64,000 nt of DNA from Mesorhizobium sp. B2-7-2 (GTDB lineage: Bacteria > Pseudomonadota > Alphaproteobacteria > Rhizobiales > Rhizobiaceae). The translations under genes and the position numbers were made by a program. The DNA lies in contig NZ_VFTZ01000021.1 of the NCBI RefSeq assembly GCF_006440775.1, positions 29,959-93,958 on the forward strand, written 5' to 3'. The notes under the pieces are model-generated. The model did no database searches, was not told the origin of the DNA, and saw only the letters and a list, made by a program, of their open reading frames with translations. Position 1 is the stretch's first letter. Each line of letters begins with the position of its first letter. Below are positions 1 through 8,007 of this stretch, in pieces.

Positions 1-545
1 TCACGCTGATCATCGCCAACAGCATCCGCCACGGCTCGCGCGCGGGCTTGGCCAATGTCGCCGGCACTCAGGCCGGCCTTGCCATCATGATCGCCATCGT
101 CGGCATCGGCCTCAACACGCTGATCGCCGGCATGGGCCATTGGTTCGAATGGGTGCGGCTGATCGGCGCCGCCTATCTCATCTGGATGGGCGTGCAGATG
201 TTCCGCGCCAAAGGCGCGCTGAACCCCGACGGTTCGGCCAAAAAGCCGCGTGGTGGCTTCTTCCTGCAGGGTTTTCTGGTGGCGATCTCAAATCCGAAGA
301 CCTTGGTCTTTTTCGGCGCTTTCTTCCCGCAGTTCATCGCGCCGCAGGGCAATTATACGCTGCAGATCGTCGTGATGGGCCTCACCGCGATGATCTTCGC
401 CGCCATGTCGGACTCGACCTATGCCCTTGCCGCGGGCCGCGCCGGGCGCGTTCTGTCGGCCAGCCGCGTCAAACTGATGTCGCGCATCAGCGGCAGCTTC
501 CTGGTCGGCGGCGGACTGTGGCTGGCGTTCTCGAAGGCGAAGTAG
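1..545 (+). CDS. LysE/RhtB-family amino acid exporter, 5' end cut by window
   Basis: Inner-membrane exporter of the LysE/RhtB family, whose members pump out amino acids or their derivatives. The reading frame is open from base 3, and the residues just before the first in-frame TTG (IIANSIRHGSRAGL) match the conserved start of the family after the N-terminal PGP motif. About 180 residues are visible against a usual 205-210, so roughly 25-30 N-terminal residues lie outside the window. Hydrophobic segments alternate with short loops, and the family motif ISNPKTLVFFGAFFPQF is intact. The substrate cannot be read from sequence. A RIME-like palindrome follows the stop codon. Confidence 0.85.
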   Translation, partial: TLIIANSIRHGSRAGLANVAGTQAGLAIMIAIVGIGLNTLIAGMGHWFEWVRLIGAAYLIWMGVQMFRAKGALNPDGSAKKPRGGFFLQGFLVAISNPKTLVFFGAFFPQFIAPQGNYTLQIVVMGLTAMIFAAMSDSTYALAAGRAGRVLSASRVKLMSRISGSFLVGGGLWLAFSKAK

Positions 546-709
546 CACCTCTCCCTTCTCCCCTTGTGGGAGAAGGTGGATCGGCGCGATAGCGCCGAGA
601 CGGATGAGGGGTGTTCCAGCGGAGTGAGACGTCGGCGTTCCCTGGAACACCCCTCATCCGACCGAGCTTCGCTCGGCCACCTTCCCCCACAAGGGGGGAA
701 GGAAAGGCG
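546..709. repeat. Nested intergenic palindrome (RIME-like)
   Basis: The whole space between the convergent exporter and nucleoside hydrolase genes is a nested inverted repeat. The outer arms are CTTCTCCCCTTGTGGGAGAAGG-like on the left and CCTTCCCCCCTTGTGGG-like, inverted, on the right. The inner arms carry CGGATGAGGGGTGTTCCA and its complement. Such mosaic palindromes are common between rhizobial genes. It can fold into a long hairpin in RNA from either strand and may terminate both genes. A related element lies at 62990-63145. Confidence 0.7.
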
Positions 710-1651
710 CTAAAGCCGCCCCAGCCGCTCCACCAGCAGCGCGAAGAAGCCGTCATGGTCGATGTCGCGCATCACCATGGCGTTCTTTGTGCGCTTGGTG
801 ACGCCCCACCAGTCGATCACCGTCATGCCCATGGTGAGCTCCGACACGGTTTCGACGCTGACATTGCAGCGGCGGCCCTTGAACAGTTCCGGCTTGACGA
901 GATAGGCGATCACGCACGGGTCGTGCAGCGGCCCGCCATCGGTGCCGTATTTCTCCTCGTCATAGCGCTCGAAGAACTCCAGCATCTCGGCGGTCGCGGT
1001 GCCGACCTTGGTGCCGAGCTTGCGGAAGGCCTGGATGCGCTGGGACGTGGTCAGCGCCTTGTGGGTGACGTCGAGCGGCATCATCACGATCGGAATGCCT
1101 GATTTGAACACCAGGTCGGCGGCCTGCGGGTCGACATAGACGTTGAATTCGGCCGCCGGCGTGACGTTGCCGCCCTCGAAGAAGCCGCCGCCCATCAACA
1201 CGATTTCCTTGATGCGCGGCGCGATCCTGGGCTCTCGGATCAGCGCCAGCGCGATGTTGGTGAGCGGTCCGAGCGGGCAGAGCGTGATGGTGCCGCTTTC
1301 CTCGCGCATCAGCGTCTCGACGATGAAATCGACGGCATATTGTTCCTGCAACGGCATCGTCGGCTCGGGCAGTTGCGGGCCGTTCAGGCCGGTCTTGCCG
1401 TGCACTTCCTCGGCGGTGACGAGTTCGCGCGCCAGCGGACGGATGGCGCCGGCATAAACCTTGATGTCGGGCCGGTCGGCCAGCTCGCATATCTTGCGGG
1501 CGTTGTTCTGGGTCAGATTCAGCGGCACGTTGCCGGCAACCGCGGTGATGCCGACGATCTCCAGCTCGGAACTGCCGAGCGCCAGCAATATGGCGACGGC
1601 ATCGTCCTGGCCGGGATCCGTGTCGATGATGATCTTTCTGGACTGGGGCAT
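710..1651 (-). CDS. Nucleoside hydrolase (IunH/RihA-type)
   Basis: Probable cytosolic N-ribohydrolase that splits nucleosides into base and ribose; 313 residues, the usual family length. The calcium-binding N-terminal motif DTDPGQDDAVA is at residues 10-20, GITAVAGN follows, and the FNVYVDPQAA segment carries the other conserved Asn and Asp residues. The open frame runs 81 codons further upstream, but the ATG at 1651 is the clear start: it has an AAGGA ribosome binding site, begins the conserved domain, and the upstream part is a repeat. Substrate preference (purine, pyrimidine or mixed) cannot be told. Confidence 0.9.
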   Translation of the reverse strand: MPQSRKIIIDTDPGQDDAVAILLALGSSELEIVGITAVAGNVPLNLTQNNARKICELADRPDIKVYAGAIRPLARELVTAEEVHGKTGLNGPQLPEPTMPLQEQYAVDFIVETLMREESGTITLCPLGPLTNIALALIREPRIAPRIKEIVLMGGGFFEGGNVTPAAEFNVYVDPQAADLVFKSGIPIVMMPLDVTHKALTTSQRIQAFRKLGTKVGTATAEMLEFFERYDEEKYGTDGGPLHDPCVIAYLVKPELFKGRRCNVSVETVSELTMGMTVIDWWGVTKRTKNAMVMRDIDHDGFFALLVERLGRL

Positions 1652-1689
1652 TTCAATTCCTTTTGGGAAGTCTTTTTTGGCGGGTTTTA

Positions 1690-1739
1690 GAGCATGGTTC
1701 CCAAAAAGTGGGAACCGGTTTTCGGACGAAATCATGCTC
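1690..1739. repeat. Short dispersed palindrome, family B copy 1
   Basis: A 50-base element bounded by GAGCATG and CATGCTC, with an inner CCCA...GTGGGAACCGG core. It is one of at least five related copies here (1690, 2646, 9762, 10171 and 42070) sharing the layout catg-cccgaaa-gtggg-accggtt-cggg-catg. All are intergenic. It lies between the divergent nucleoside hydrolase and small heat shock genes. Confidence 0.75.
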
Positions 1740-1795
1740 CAATGAAAGGCTGGATGAAGATGACGGTTCGACGAAACGCCATCCTGGTTTGGCGG

Positions 1796-1824
1796 CTTGA
1801 ACTTGATCGCGCGACGGACCATAT
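1796..1824 (+). promoter_or_regulatory. RpoH (heat shock sigma factor) promoter
   Basis: CTTGAA at 1796-1801 and CCATAT at 1819-1824 are separated by exactly 17 bases. This matches the RpoH consensus described for rhizobia (CTTGAA-N17-CCATAT type). The predicted transcript start near 1831 gives a leader of about 60 bases before the small heat shock gene, the length expected for a ROSE element. Confidence 0.8.
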
Positions 1825-1830
1825 CAAGAC

Positions 1831-1893
1831 CATCGGGAAAAATGCCATCCGGGTTTTTCCAGTTTGTGTCGCTCTTCAGAGGACAGTGTAACA
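1831..1893 (+). ncRNA. ROSE-type RNA thermometer in the hsp20 leader
   Basis: The leader between the RpoH promoter and the hsp20 ATG folds into two hairpins. The first pairs GGAAAAA (1836-1842) with TTTTTCC (1854-1860). The second pairs TGTC-G-CTCT (1867-1875) with AGAGGACA (1878-1885), leaving one bulged G at 1871 opposite the ribosome binding site AGAGGA. A bulged G in a helix that masks the Shine-Dalgarno sequence is the hallmark of ROSE elements, which open on heating and are typical of rhizobial small heat shock genes. No energy calculation was run. Confidence 0.75.
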
Positions 1894-2319
1894 ATGAGTC
1901 GAATGACGCCTTTCTCCAGCCCGCTTCTCCTGGGTTTTGATGCCATGGAAAAGACGCTTGAGCGTCTGGCGAAGTCCGGCGACAGCTACCCTCCGTATAA
2001 CATCGAGCGCCTCAATGCCGCCGACGGCAAGGCCGAAAGGCTGCGCATCACGCTGGCCGTTGCCGGTTTTGCAGAAAGCGACCTCGATGTCACCACGGAG
2101 GAAAACCAGCTGATCGTGCGCGGTCGTCAGACCGACGACACCGAGCGCGAATTCCTGCACCGCGGCATCGCCGCGCGCCAGTTCCAGCGCTGCTTCGTGC
2201 TGGCCGACGGCATGCGGGTGATCGCGGCGGAACTGAAGAACGGTCTGCTGTCGATCGATCTCGATCGGCCGGAGTCCGAGCGGATGGTACGGAAAATAAA
2301 CATATCGGTGAAAGACTGA
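1894..2319 (+). CDS. Small heat shock protein, Hsp20 family
   Basis: ATP-independent chaperone that holds unfolding proteins during heat stress in the cytosol; 141 residues. The alpha-crystallin domain spans roughly residues 30-125, with the LRITLAVAGF and ENQLIVRGRQ strands. The late motif ELKNGLLSIDL holds the G-L pattern of the domain's last strands, and the C-terminal tail is short. The start at 1894 has the AGAGGA site held in the leader hairpin. It forms an operon with the DUF1150 gene that follows, driven by the RpoH promoter at 1796. It is IbpA-like, but the exact orthologue is not settled. Confidence 0.92.
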   Translation: MSRMTPFSSPLLLGFDAMEKTLERLAKSGDSYPPYNIERLNAADGKAERLRITLAVAGFAESDLDVTTEENQLIVRGRQTDDTEREFLHRGIAARQFQRCFVLADGMRVIAAELKNGLLSIDLDRPESERMVRKINISVKD

Positions 2320-2382
2320 CCTTTGCCGATGGCTCTATGCGAGGCGGCCGATCCTGGCGTCCTCGCGCCAAGGAGGCTTGAA

Positions 2383-2640
2383 ATGACCAGAACTGACGAA
2401 ACGATCACCATGACCAGCGGCGAGCTCGCCCATCTCGGCGAAGGTTCGGTCGCTTATCTCAGGAAAGTGTCGAGCGACGACCTGCGCGGCCGCTTCCCCG
2501 GCCTCGGCGAGATCGCGCCCGGCCTGGAGCTGTGGGCGCTGTTTGCCGCCAACGGCCAGCCGATCCTGCTTTCCGACGCTCGCGACCGGGCGCTGGCGGG
2601 CGCGCTGGAGAACGACCTCACCACCGTCGCGATCCACTAA
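2383..2640 (+). CDS. DUF1150 family protein, partner of hsp20
   Basis: Small protein of 85 residues. DUF1150 genes commonly follow hsp20 genes in Rhizobiales, and no biochemical role is established to my knowledge. The sequence has the family features HLGEGSVAYLRKV near the N terminus and GLELWALFAANGQPIL in the middle, with no membrane segment. The start at 2383 has a near-perfect AAGGAGG site. An in-frame start at 2323 or 2329 is possible but lacks a good site. The 63-base spacing after hsp20 and the lack of a terminator suggest shared heat control. Confidence 0.85.
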   Translation: MTRTDETITMTSGELAHLGEGSVAYLRKVSSDDLRGRFPGLGEIAPGLELWALFAANGQPILLSDARDRALAGALENDLTTVAIH

Positions 2641-2645
2641 ATCAG

Positions 2646-2686
2646 ACTATGATCCCGAAGGTGGGACCTGTTTTCGGGAAAGGTCG
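2646..2686. repeat. Short dispersed palindrome, family B copy 2
   Basis: A decayed copy of the family at 1690 and 9762. It holds CTATGATCCCGAAGGTGGGACC followed by TGTTTTCGGG, with the outer catg ends partly lost. It follows the DUF1150 stop codon. Confidence 0.55.
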
Positions 2687-2770
2687 ATTAAAATAGCGAC
2701 TGTGATGTCTGGAATCGAAAGGGCCGCCCCCGGCGGCTCTCGAGAGATTTAAGCCAAGAACCGAAAAACG

Positions 2771-3235
2771 TCAGGCCGCGTGCGAGGCCTGCGCATCCGA
2801 CAACAACGCGTGGATCGCCACCGCGTCGCGCGTGCCCCTGATCTTGGCCACCGTGTCGGCATCGCGCAGCACGCGCGCGATGCGCGACAGCGCCTTGAGA
2901 TGGTCGGCGCCGGCACCTTCCGGCGCAAGCAGCAAAAACACCAGGTCAACCGGCTGGTCGTCCAGCGCCTCGAAATCGACCGGCGTCTCCAGCCGGGCGA
3001 AGACGCCGGCGATCCGCTTCACGCCGGCGAGCTTGCCATGCGGAATGGCAATGCCGTTGCCGACGCCGGTCGAGCCCAGCCGCTCGCGCTGCAGGATGGT
3101 GTCGAACACCTCCCGCTCCGGAATCCCCGAAATCGCCGCCGCCCTCTCCGACAGCAATTGCAGAAGCTGCTTTTTGGAATTCGCCTTCAACGCCGGCATG
3201 ATCGCCGGAACGCTGATGAGATCGCTGAGATCCAT
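2771..3235 (-). CDS. ptsN: PTS IIA-like nitrogen regulatory protein PtsN
   Basis: EIIA-Ntr, the final phosphate carrier of the nitrogen phosphotransferase system (PtsP-PtsO-PtsN), a cytosolic regulator rather than a sugar importer; 154 residues, normal length. The active-site histidine is H66 in GNGIAIPHGKL. Residues 1-10 (MDLSDLISVP) match the family start, so the ATG at 3235 is chosen over the longer frame to 3349. It follows hpf by 61 bases on the same strand. The neighbourhood rpoN-hpf-ptsN is conserved across proteobacteria. In alphaproteobacteria PtsN influences potassium uptake and stress control, which is known of the family and not visible here. Confidence 0.95.
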   Translation of the reverse strand: MDLSDLISVPAIMPALKANSKKQLLQLLSERAAAISGIPEREVFDTILQRERLGSTGVGNGIAIPHGKLAGVKRIAGVFARLETPVDFEALDDQPVDLVFLLLAPEGAGADHLKALSRIARVLRDADTVAKIRGTRDAVAIHALLSDAQASHAA

Positions 3236-3296
3236 GCTTGAAAAATCCCTTGCTCGCCTGCCGCGCCAGTCGTCGCCCCCTTGCGCGGCTGGCTTT

Positions 3297-3884
3297 TTAT
3301 CCTTGCGCGACTTTGGTCGTCGACGGATCGATCCAGCCGATGTTGCCATCCGGCCGGCGGTAGACGATGTTGAGATGGTCGGTTCCGGCGTTGCGGAACA
3401 GGAAGACCGGGCTGTCGCTGTTGTCGAGCTCGATGACTGCCGAAGCCACCGACATGGTCCGCAGCGTCACGCTTGATTCGGCGACAATGACCGGAGCGAA
3501 GTCCTCCGGAATGTCTTCCTCGTCGTCGGCGAGGGGAGCCATCACGGTGTAGGCGATATCGGTCGGCTCTTCGCCATTGCCGTTGCCGGTGTTGCGCGAC
3601 TTCAGCCGGCGCTTGTAGCGCCGCAGCCGCGTTTCCAGGCGGTCGGCCGCCGCCTCGAAGGCAAGCGTCGGGTCCTGGGCGTCGCCGGTCGCCTGCAAAG
3701 AAGCGCCGGAATCGAGCCGGACCATGCAGTCGGCGGAGAAACGCGACCCCGATTTGATGACCGTGACATGTCCTGAAAAACCCCGATCGAAATATTTCTC
3801 GATCGCCTCGCCGACCCGGTCGTTGATGCGTGTGCGGAACGCATCGCCGATGTCCATGTGTTTTCCCGAAATGCGTAGATTCAT
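3297..3884 (-). CDS. hpf: Ribosome hibernation promoting factor, long form
   Basis: Long HPF, which binds the decoding region of the 30S subunit and dimerises 70S ribosomes into inactive 100S particles in stationary phase; 195 residues. The N-terminal S30AE domain spans about residues 1-100 (MNLRISGKHMDIGDAFRTRI). A charged linker follows, then the C-terminal dimerisation domain at about 135-190, with SDSPVFLFRNAGTDHLNIVYRR. It sits between rpoN and ptsN on the same strand. Two weak promoter-like arrangements lie upstream: TTGACA-N16-CTAGAA (4092-4119) and a TATAAA box near 3921. Confidence 0.95.
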   Translation of the reverse strand: MNLRISGKHMDIGDAFRTRINDRVGEAIEKYFDRGFSGHVTVIKSGSRFSADCMVRLDSGASLQATGDAQDPTLAFEAAADRLETRLRRYKRRLKSRNTGNGNGEEPTDIAYTVMAPLADDEEDIPEDFAPVIVAESSVTLRTMSVASAVIELDNSDSPVFLFRNAGTDHLNIVYRRPDGNIGWIDPSTTKVAQG

Positions 3885-4189
3885 CTGAAAACTGACCTTC
3901 CTTGCTCAGGCTTCAAACTGTTCCCGAGTTTATACCCGTGGTGCGCGCGCACAAGCTTTGCAGCGGCATGCGCGCCGATTTTAGACCCGAACTTTCCGGT
4001 TGATCACAAGTCGCCTTCTTGGCCGTCCATGGCCGTGTCTGACGGACCCATTCGCAAGCGGGCATTACCGCCCTGCTCCATGCGGGCGGGCTTCTAGACA
4101 CTTCATTGCGGCTTGTCAATGAAACTTGGGAATTGTGAAAAATCAGCACTTGCCGCACCGGCCAGGGCTTGCCGGGATTCGGACCAGGC
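3885..4189 (-). other. rpoN-hpf intergenic region with candidate hpf promoter
   Basis: This 305-base gap holds no credible gene. On the minus strand TTGACA (4114-4119) and CTAGAA (4092-4097) are 16 bases apart, and TATAAA occurs just upstream of hpf near 3921 with a poor -35 partner. Either could drive hpf separately from rpoN. No convincing terminator hairpin was seen. Confidence 0.4.
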
Positions 4190-5719
4190 CTAGCGGCCGG
4201 CGTTCGCGAGCGCCCGCTTTTCCCGCCGCCGCTGCACCGACGATGGGATGTTCATGCCCTCGCGATATTTCGCGACGGTGCGGCGCGCGATGTCGACCCC
4301 GCTTTCCTTGAGCATGTCGACGATGGCGTCATCGGAAAGCACGTCGATGGGCTTTTCCTCGTCGATCATCTGCTTGATGCGGTCGCGCACGGCCTCCGAC
4401 GAATGCGCTTCGCCGCCTTCCGCGGAGGCAATCGACGCAGTGAAGAAATAGCGCAGCTCGAAGACGCCGCGCGGCGTCAGCATATATTTGTTGGCGGTGA
4501 CGCGGCTGACCGTCGATTCATGCATGCCGATGGCGTCGGCCACCGTACGCAGGTTGAGCGGCTTGAGGTGACGCACGCCATGGACGAGGAAAGCGTCCTG
4601 TTGTCGCACGATCTCGGACGCCACCTTGAGGATGGTCTTGGCCCGTTGATCGAGACTGCGCGTCAGCCAGTTGGCGTTCTGCAGGCATTCGGCGAGAAAC
4701 TCTTTTTCCGCCTGGTCCTTGGCGTGGGTCGCAATGCGGGCGAAATAGACATTGTCCACCAGCACGCGCGGCAGCGTATCGGCATTGAGCTCGACCGCCC
4801 AGCTGCCGTCATTGGCGGCGCGCACCTCGACATCGGCGACAATCGCATCGCTCGCGCCGCCCGAAAACGCCAGGCCGGGCCGCGGATCGAGCGCGCGGAT
4901 CTCGGCCAGCATGTCGAGCAGGTCCTCCTCGTCGACGCCGCAGATGCGTTTCAGCGTCTGGAAATCCCGTCGCGCCAGAAGCTCGAGATTGGCGACCAGC
5001 GCCTTCATCGCCGGATCGAGCCGGTCGCGCACCGCCAGTTGCAGCGACAGGCACTCGGCAAGGTCGCGCGCGAAAAGTCCTGCCGGCTCGAACGTCTGGC
5101 AGACGCCAAGCACCTGCGCTACCGTCGCGCCATCCGTGCCGAGCCGGACCGCGATCTCGTCGAGTTCGGTGCGCAGGTACCCGGCTTCGTCGAGCCCTTC
5201 GGCCAGCTCACCCGCGATAAGCCGTTCGCTGGGGCTCAGGGAGGCAAGCGCGATCTGCTCGCCGACATGGTCGCGCAGCGTGATGGCGGCCGCTGCCATG
5301 TCGCCGACGTCGAACCCCTCGGACGATGCCGCGCCCGCGCCGCCCCCAGCGGCCGACTTCCATTGCGCCGTGAGATCCGGCCCCAGCCTCTCGCTGGTGC
5401 CTGGATCGTCGGGAAACAGGTTCTCCAGGGAAGAATCGAGCTTTTGCGAGATCGCTTCCGCGCTCCACTCCATCTCGCCCGCGAACCAGTCGCCTTCGGT
5501 GTCCTTTTCCGGCGACGCCTCGCTTTTCTGGGATAGATCGCCGGCGGCGTCGTCCTGCGGTTCGGCCCGTTCCAGCAGCGGGTTGCGCTCGATCTCCTCG
5601 TCGATGAAGCGCTCGAGCTCGATATGAGTGAGCTGCAGCAGCCGGATCGACTGCATCAGCTGCGGCGTCATCACCAGCGACTGGGATTGTCTGAGCTGCA
5701 GTTTGGCTGCCAGCGCCAT
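4190..5719 (-). CDS. rpoN: RNA polymerase sigma-54 factor RpoN
   Basis: Alternative sigma factor that directs transcription from -24/-12 promoters with help from ATP-using enhancer-binding proteins; in rhizobia it controls nitrogen assimilation, fixation and C4-dicarboxylate uptake. 509 residues. Region I starts MALAAKLQLRQSQSLVMTPQ and is Gln- and Leu-rich. Region II is acidic (residues about 55-115). The core-binding and HTH domains follow, and the RpoN box ARRTVAKYREGMNIPSS lies near the C terminus. The in-frame TTG at 5731 adds four residues, but the ATG at 5719 matches the family start. A sigma-70-like promoter lies at 5770-5798. Confidence 0.96.
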   Translation of the reverse strand: MALAAKLQLRQSQSLVMTPQLMQSIRLLQLTHIELERFIDEEIERNPLLERAEPQDDAAGDLSQKSEASPEKDTEGDWFAGEMEWSAEAISQKLDSSLENLFPDDPGTSERLGPDLTAQWKSAAGGGAGAASSEGFDVGDMAAAAITLRDHVGEQIALASLSPSERLIAGELAEGLDEAGYLRTELDEIAVRLGTDGATVAQVLGVCQTFEPAGLFARDLAECLSLQLAVRDRLDPAMKALVANLELLARRDFQTLKRICGVDEEDLLDMLAEIRALDPRPGLAFSGGASDAIVADVEVRAANDGSWAVELNADTLPRVLVDNVYFARIATHAKDQAEKEFLAECLQNANWLTRSLDQRAKTILKVASEIVRQQDAFLVHGVRHLKPLNLRTVADAIGMHESTVSRVTANKYMLTPRGVFELRYFFTASIASAEGGEAHSSEAVRDRIKQMIDEEKPIDVLSDDAIVDMLKESGVDIARRTVAKYREGMNIPSSVQRRREKRALANAGR

Positions 5720-5769
5720 GATGGAATTCAAACGCCTCGTCTACGCGTCGACTGTTTTTCGGTCGGGCA

Positions 5770-5798
5770 TAGAAACTGGCCCGGCTTTTGCTTGTCAA
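5770..5798 (-). promoter_or_regulatory. Candidate sigma-70 promoter for rpoN
   Basis: Read on the minus strand, TTGACA (5793-5798) and TTTCTA (5770-5775) are 17 bases apart, about 50 bases before the rpoN ATG. The -35 box lies inside a short perfect palindrome (TTTTGCTTG-TC-AAGCAAAA on the plus strand), which could be an operator. Confidence 0.5.
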
Positions 5799-5895
5799 GC
5801 AAAACGCTATCAGCTGCGGCTTACCGGAGCGTTATCGATCGCTAAAATAACCGAAAGCCGTGACGAGGCCATCGAAACCGCGTCGAAATCCGCGG

Positions 5896-6714
5896 TCAGA
5901 GCGTGAAACCCTCGCCGAGATAGAGACGCCGCACATCGGCGTTGGCGACGATCTCGTCGGCGCGGCCATGCGTCAGCACCTGACCGGCATGGATGATGTA
6001 GGCGCGGTCGATCAGGCCGAGCGTCTCGCGCACATTGTGGTCGGTGATCAAGACGCCGATGCCGCGCGCCGTGAGATGGCGAACGAGCTGCTGGATGTCA
6101 GCGACGGCGATCGGGTCGATGCCGGCGAAAGGCTCGTCGAGCAGCATATAGGCAGGCCGCGTCGCCAGCGCCCGCGCGATTTCGAGGCGGCGCCGTTCGC
6201 CGCCCGACAGCGACATCGACGGCGCCTTGCGCAGATGGCTGATGTGGAACTCCTCGAGCAGTTCGTCGAGCGTGCGCTCGCGTTCCTTGCGGCTCTTTTC
6301 CACCACCTCCAGCACGGCCCGGATGTTCTGCTCGACATTCAGGCCGCGGAAGATCGACGCTTCCTGCGGCAGATAGCCTATGCCGAGGCGGGCCCGCCGG
6401 TACATCGGCATCGAGGTGACATCGAAGCCGTCGATCTCGATCGAACCTTCGTCGACGGGAACAAGGCCGGTGACCATGTAGAAACAGGTGGTCTTGCCAG
6501 CGCCGTTGGGGCCGAGCAGGCCGACGGCCTCACCGGCGCGCACGCCCAGCGTCACCCCGCTCACCACCTTGCGGCCCTTGTAGCTCTTGGTCAGCCCCTT
6601 GGCGATCAGGGTGCCCTTGAACTTCGCCTTGTCGGCGCTGACCGTCGCCGGCGCAGCGGGTTGTGCGGCTGCCCGTCCCGGAAGGCGGGCCAGCAGCGAA
6701 GTCACACCGGCCAT
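5896..6714 (-). CDS. lptB: LPS export ABC transporter ATPase LptB
   Basis: Cytoplasmic ATPase of the LptB2FG complex, which pulls lipopolysaccharide from the inner membrane and pushes it along the LptC-LptA bridge; 272 residues. Walker A is GPNGAGKTT, the signature LSGGERRRLEIARAL, Walker B YMLLDEPFAGID, and the switch histidine is in ITDHNVRE. An N-terminal extension of about 35 Ala/Pro-rich residues precedes the ABC domain, which is common in rhizobia. The start codon overlaps the lptA stop by one base (TAATG), which implies translational coupling. The longer frame through lptA is only a shadow. Confidence 0.95.
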   Translation of the reverse strand: MAGVTSLLARLPGRAAAQPAAPATVSADKAKFKGTLIAKGLTKSYKGRKVVSGVTLGVRAGEAVGLLGPNGAGKTTCFYMVTGLVPVDEGSIEIDGFDVTSMPMYRRARLGIGYLPQEASIFRGLNVEQNIRAVLEVVEKSRKERERTLDELLEEFHISHLRKAPSMSLSGGERRRLEIARALATRPAYMLLDEPFAGIDPIAVADIQQLVRHLTARGIGVLITDHNVRETLGLIDRAYIIHAGQVLTHGRADEIVANADVRRLYLGEGFTL

Positions 6715-7307
6715 TACTTGCTCGACGCTCCCTGCTGCTGCGCGTCCTGTTTCTGCGGCTTGAACATCATGATGACGCGAGGACAGCCTTCGACATTGCC
6801 GAGGCCGCTCTTCATCTGCACGGTGAGCTTGCAGCCCTTGAGCACATTGTCGCCCTGCGAGAGCACCACTTCCTTGCCGGAAAGCACCAGCACCTGTGTC
6901 TTCATGTCGAATTTGCCGGTGTCGCCGGTAGCGATCTGGTCGTTCGATTTGATGTAGACTTTGTTCTCGACCTCGAGGTGGTCGATATTGGCGGAGCCCG
7001 TCATCGCCGACGCGCCGGCCGCGGCGCTTTTGCCGGCATTGGCATCCTTGACATAGTAGACCGTCATCTTGCCGGCCTTGAGCAGGGTCGGCCCCTGATT
7101 CACGGTCACATTGCCGCTGAATACGGCCATGCTGTCGGCCTGGCGAACCTCGAGCTTGTCGCTTTCGATCTGGATCGGCTGGTCGCCCGACAGCTTGAGC
7201 CCGGGAATCTGGCTGGTCGCGCTCGACTGCGCGAGAGAATGCGCCGTTGCCAAAAACAGCAATGCGGAAGCAGCGCCCGGAAGCCATGCGGATTTACTGC
7301 GACGCAT
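6714..7307 (-). CDS. lptA: LPS transport periplasmic protein LptA
   Basis: Periplasmic beta-jellyroll protein that links LptC to LptD and carries LPS across the periplasm; 197 residues. A signal peptide of about 27 residues starts MRRSKSAWLPGAASALLFLA and is followed by the OstA/LptA domain (QIESDKLEVRQADSMAVFSG). A charged and Gln-rich tail ends the protein. The ATG at 7307 has a GGAG site seven bases upstream and is preferred over the GTG at 7319. It overlaps lptC by 14 bases and lptB by one. Confidence 0.93.
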   Translation of the reverse strand: MRRSKSAWLPGAASALLFLATAHSLAQSSATSQIPGLKLSGDQPIQIESDKLEVRQADSMAVFSGNVTVNQGPTLLKAGKMTVYYVKDANAGKSAAAGASAMTGSANIDHLEVENKVYIKSNDQIATGDTGKFDMKTQVLVLSGKEVVLSQGDNVLKGCKLTVQMKSGLGNVEGCPRVIMMFKPQKQDAQQQGASSK

Positions 7308-8007
7308 TCTGTTCTCCACCGTTTACCCCCGCTGCCTTCAGCGCAGCAGGATCTATGTTGACGCGAACCCGGTTCTCGAAGACCACGAGCCTGCCATTGT
7401 CCTCGACCGACATCGCGTCCGCGGTGATGCGCGACCCGCCACGGCTGACGTCGACCGGATTGCTCGTCTTCATAGAGCCTTTGCCCATGTCTAGGAAGAT
7501 CGATTTGAACTTCGCCACCAGGCCGTCCGTCGTCGTCACGCTGACGTCGCTGGTCAGATCCATCGTGTTGGCGTCGCGATTGTAGATACCGTGCGCGGCA
7601 TCGACCGACACGATGTTGTCGGTGGCCACCGGCAGTTTGGCGTTGATGCCTTCGAGGTCGATGACGGCCTGCTGGCCCACATCCTGCGTCGCCCTTGTCG
7701 CCGTCAGCGAATATGGCAGCTTCTGCTTGGTGAAGCCGTTGAGCTTCGGATTGGCCATCACCAGCTTGCCGTTGGAAAACGCCGTGCCGTCGGCCTGCAC
7801 CGATACGGACACGGGCGCCTTGAGATAGGAATAGACCGGAAAGGCGACGGCGATCGCGACCGCGAGCAGCGGCACCGCGAATTTCAGCACGCGGACGCGG
7901 CGCGAGTGCCGCTGGGCGCGGTTGAACGCATCGCCACGCGTGCCGCCTTGGTTCGCGGGAGCCGATGCCTCACCGGCATCGCTCGTTTCGTCAGATCGCG
8001 CCAACAT
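7294..8007 (-). CDS. lptC: LPS export system protein LptC
   Basis: Bitopic inner-membrane protein that receives LPS from LptB2FG and hands it to LptA; 237 residues. A basic cytoplasmic N terminus precedes one membrane segment (VLKFAVPLLAVAIAVAFPVYSYL, about residues 40-62; shown here in name only as a hydrophobic stretch), and the rest is a periplasmic LptC domain with VSVDAAHGIYNRDANTMDL. The ATG at 8007 is chosen because the frame upstream of it to 8079 is unlike the family. It is the first gene of the lptC-lptA-lptB run. Confidence 0.9.
   Translation of the reverse strand: MLARSDETSDAGEASAPANQGGTRGDAFNRAQRHSRRVRVLKFAVPLLAVAIAVAFPVYSYLKAPVSVSVQADGTAFSNGKLVMANPKLNGFTKQKLPYSLTATRATQDVGQQAVIDLEGINAKLPVATDNIVSVDAAHGIYNRDANTMDLTSDVSVTTTDGLVAKFKSIFLDMGKGSMKTSNPVDVSRGGSRITADAMSVEDNGRLVVFENRVRVNIDPAALKAAGVNGGEQNASQ

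Noticed and set aside
710..1894. The 394-residue version of the nucleoside hydrolase
   Set aside because: The 81 extra N-terminal codons run through a dispersed repeat and the hsp20 promoter; the ATG at 1651 has a good ribosome binding site.
4169..5536. Long plus-strand reading frame opposite rpoN (455 residues)
   Set aside because: It is the antisense shadow of rpoN, is His/Arg/Gly-rich in shadow fashion, has no ribosome binding site and matches no family I know.
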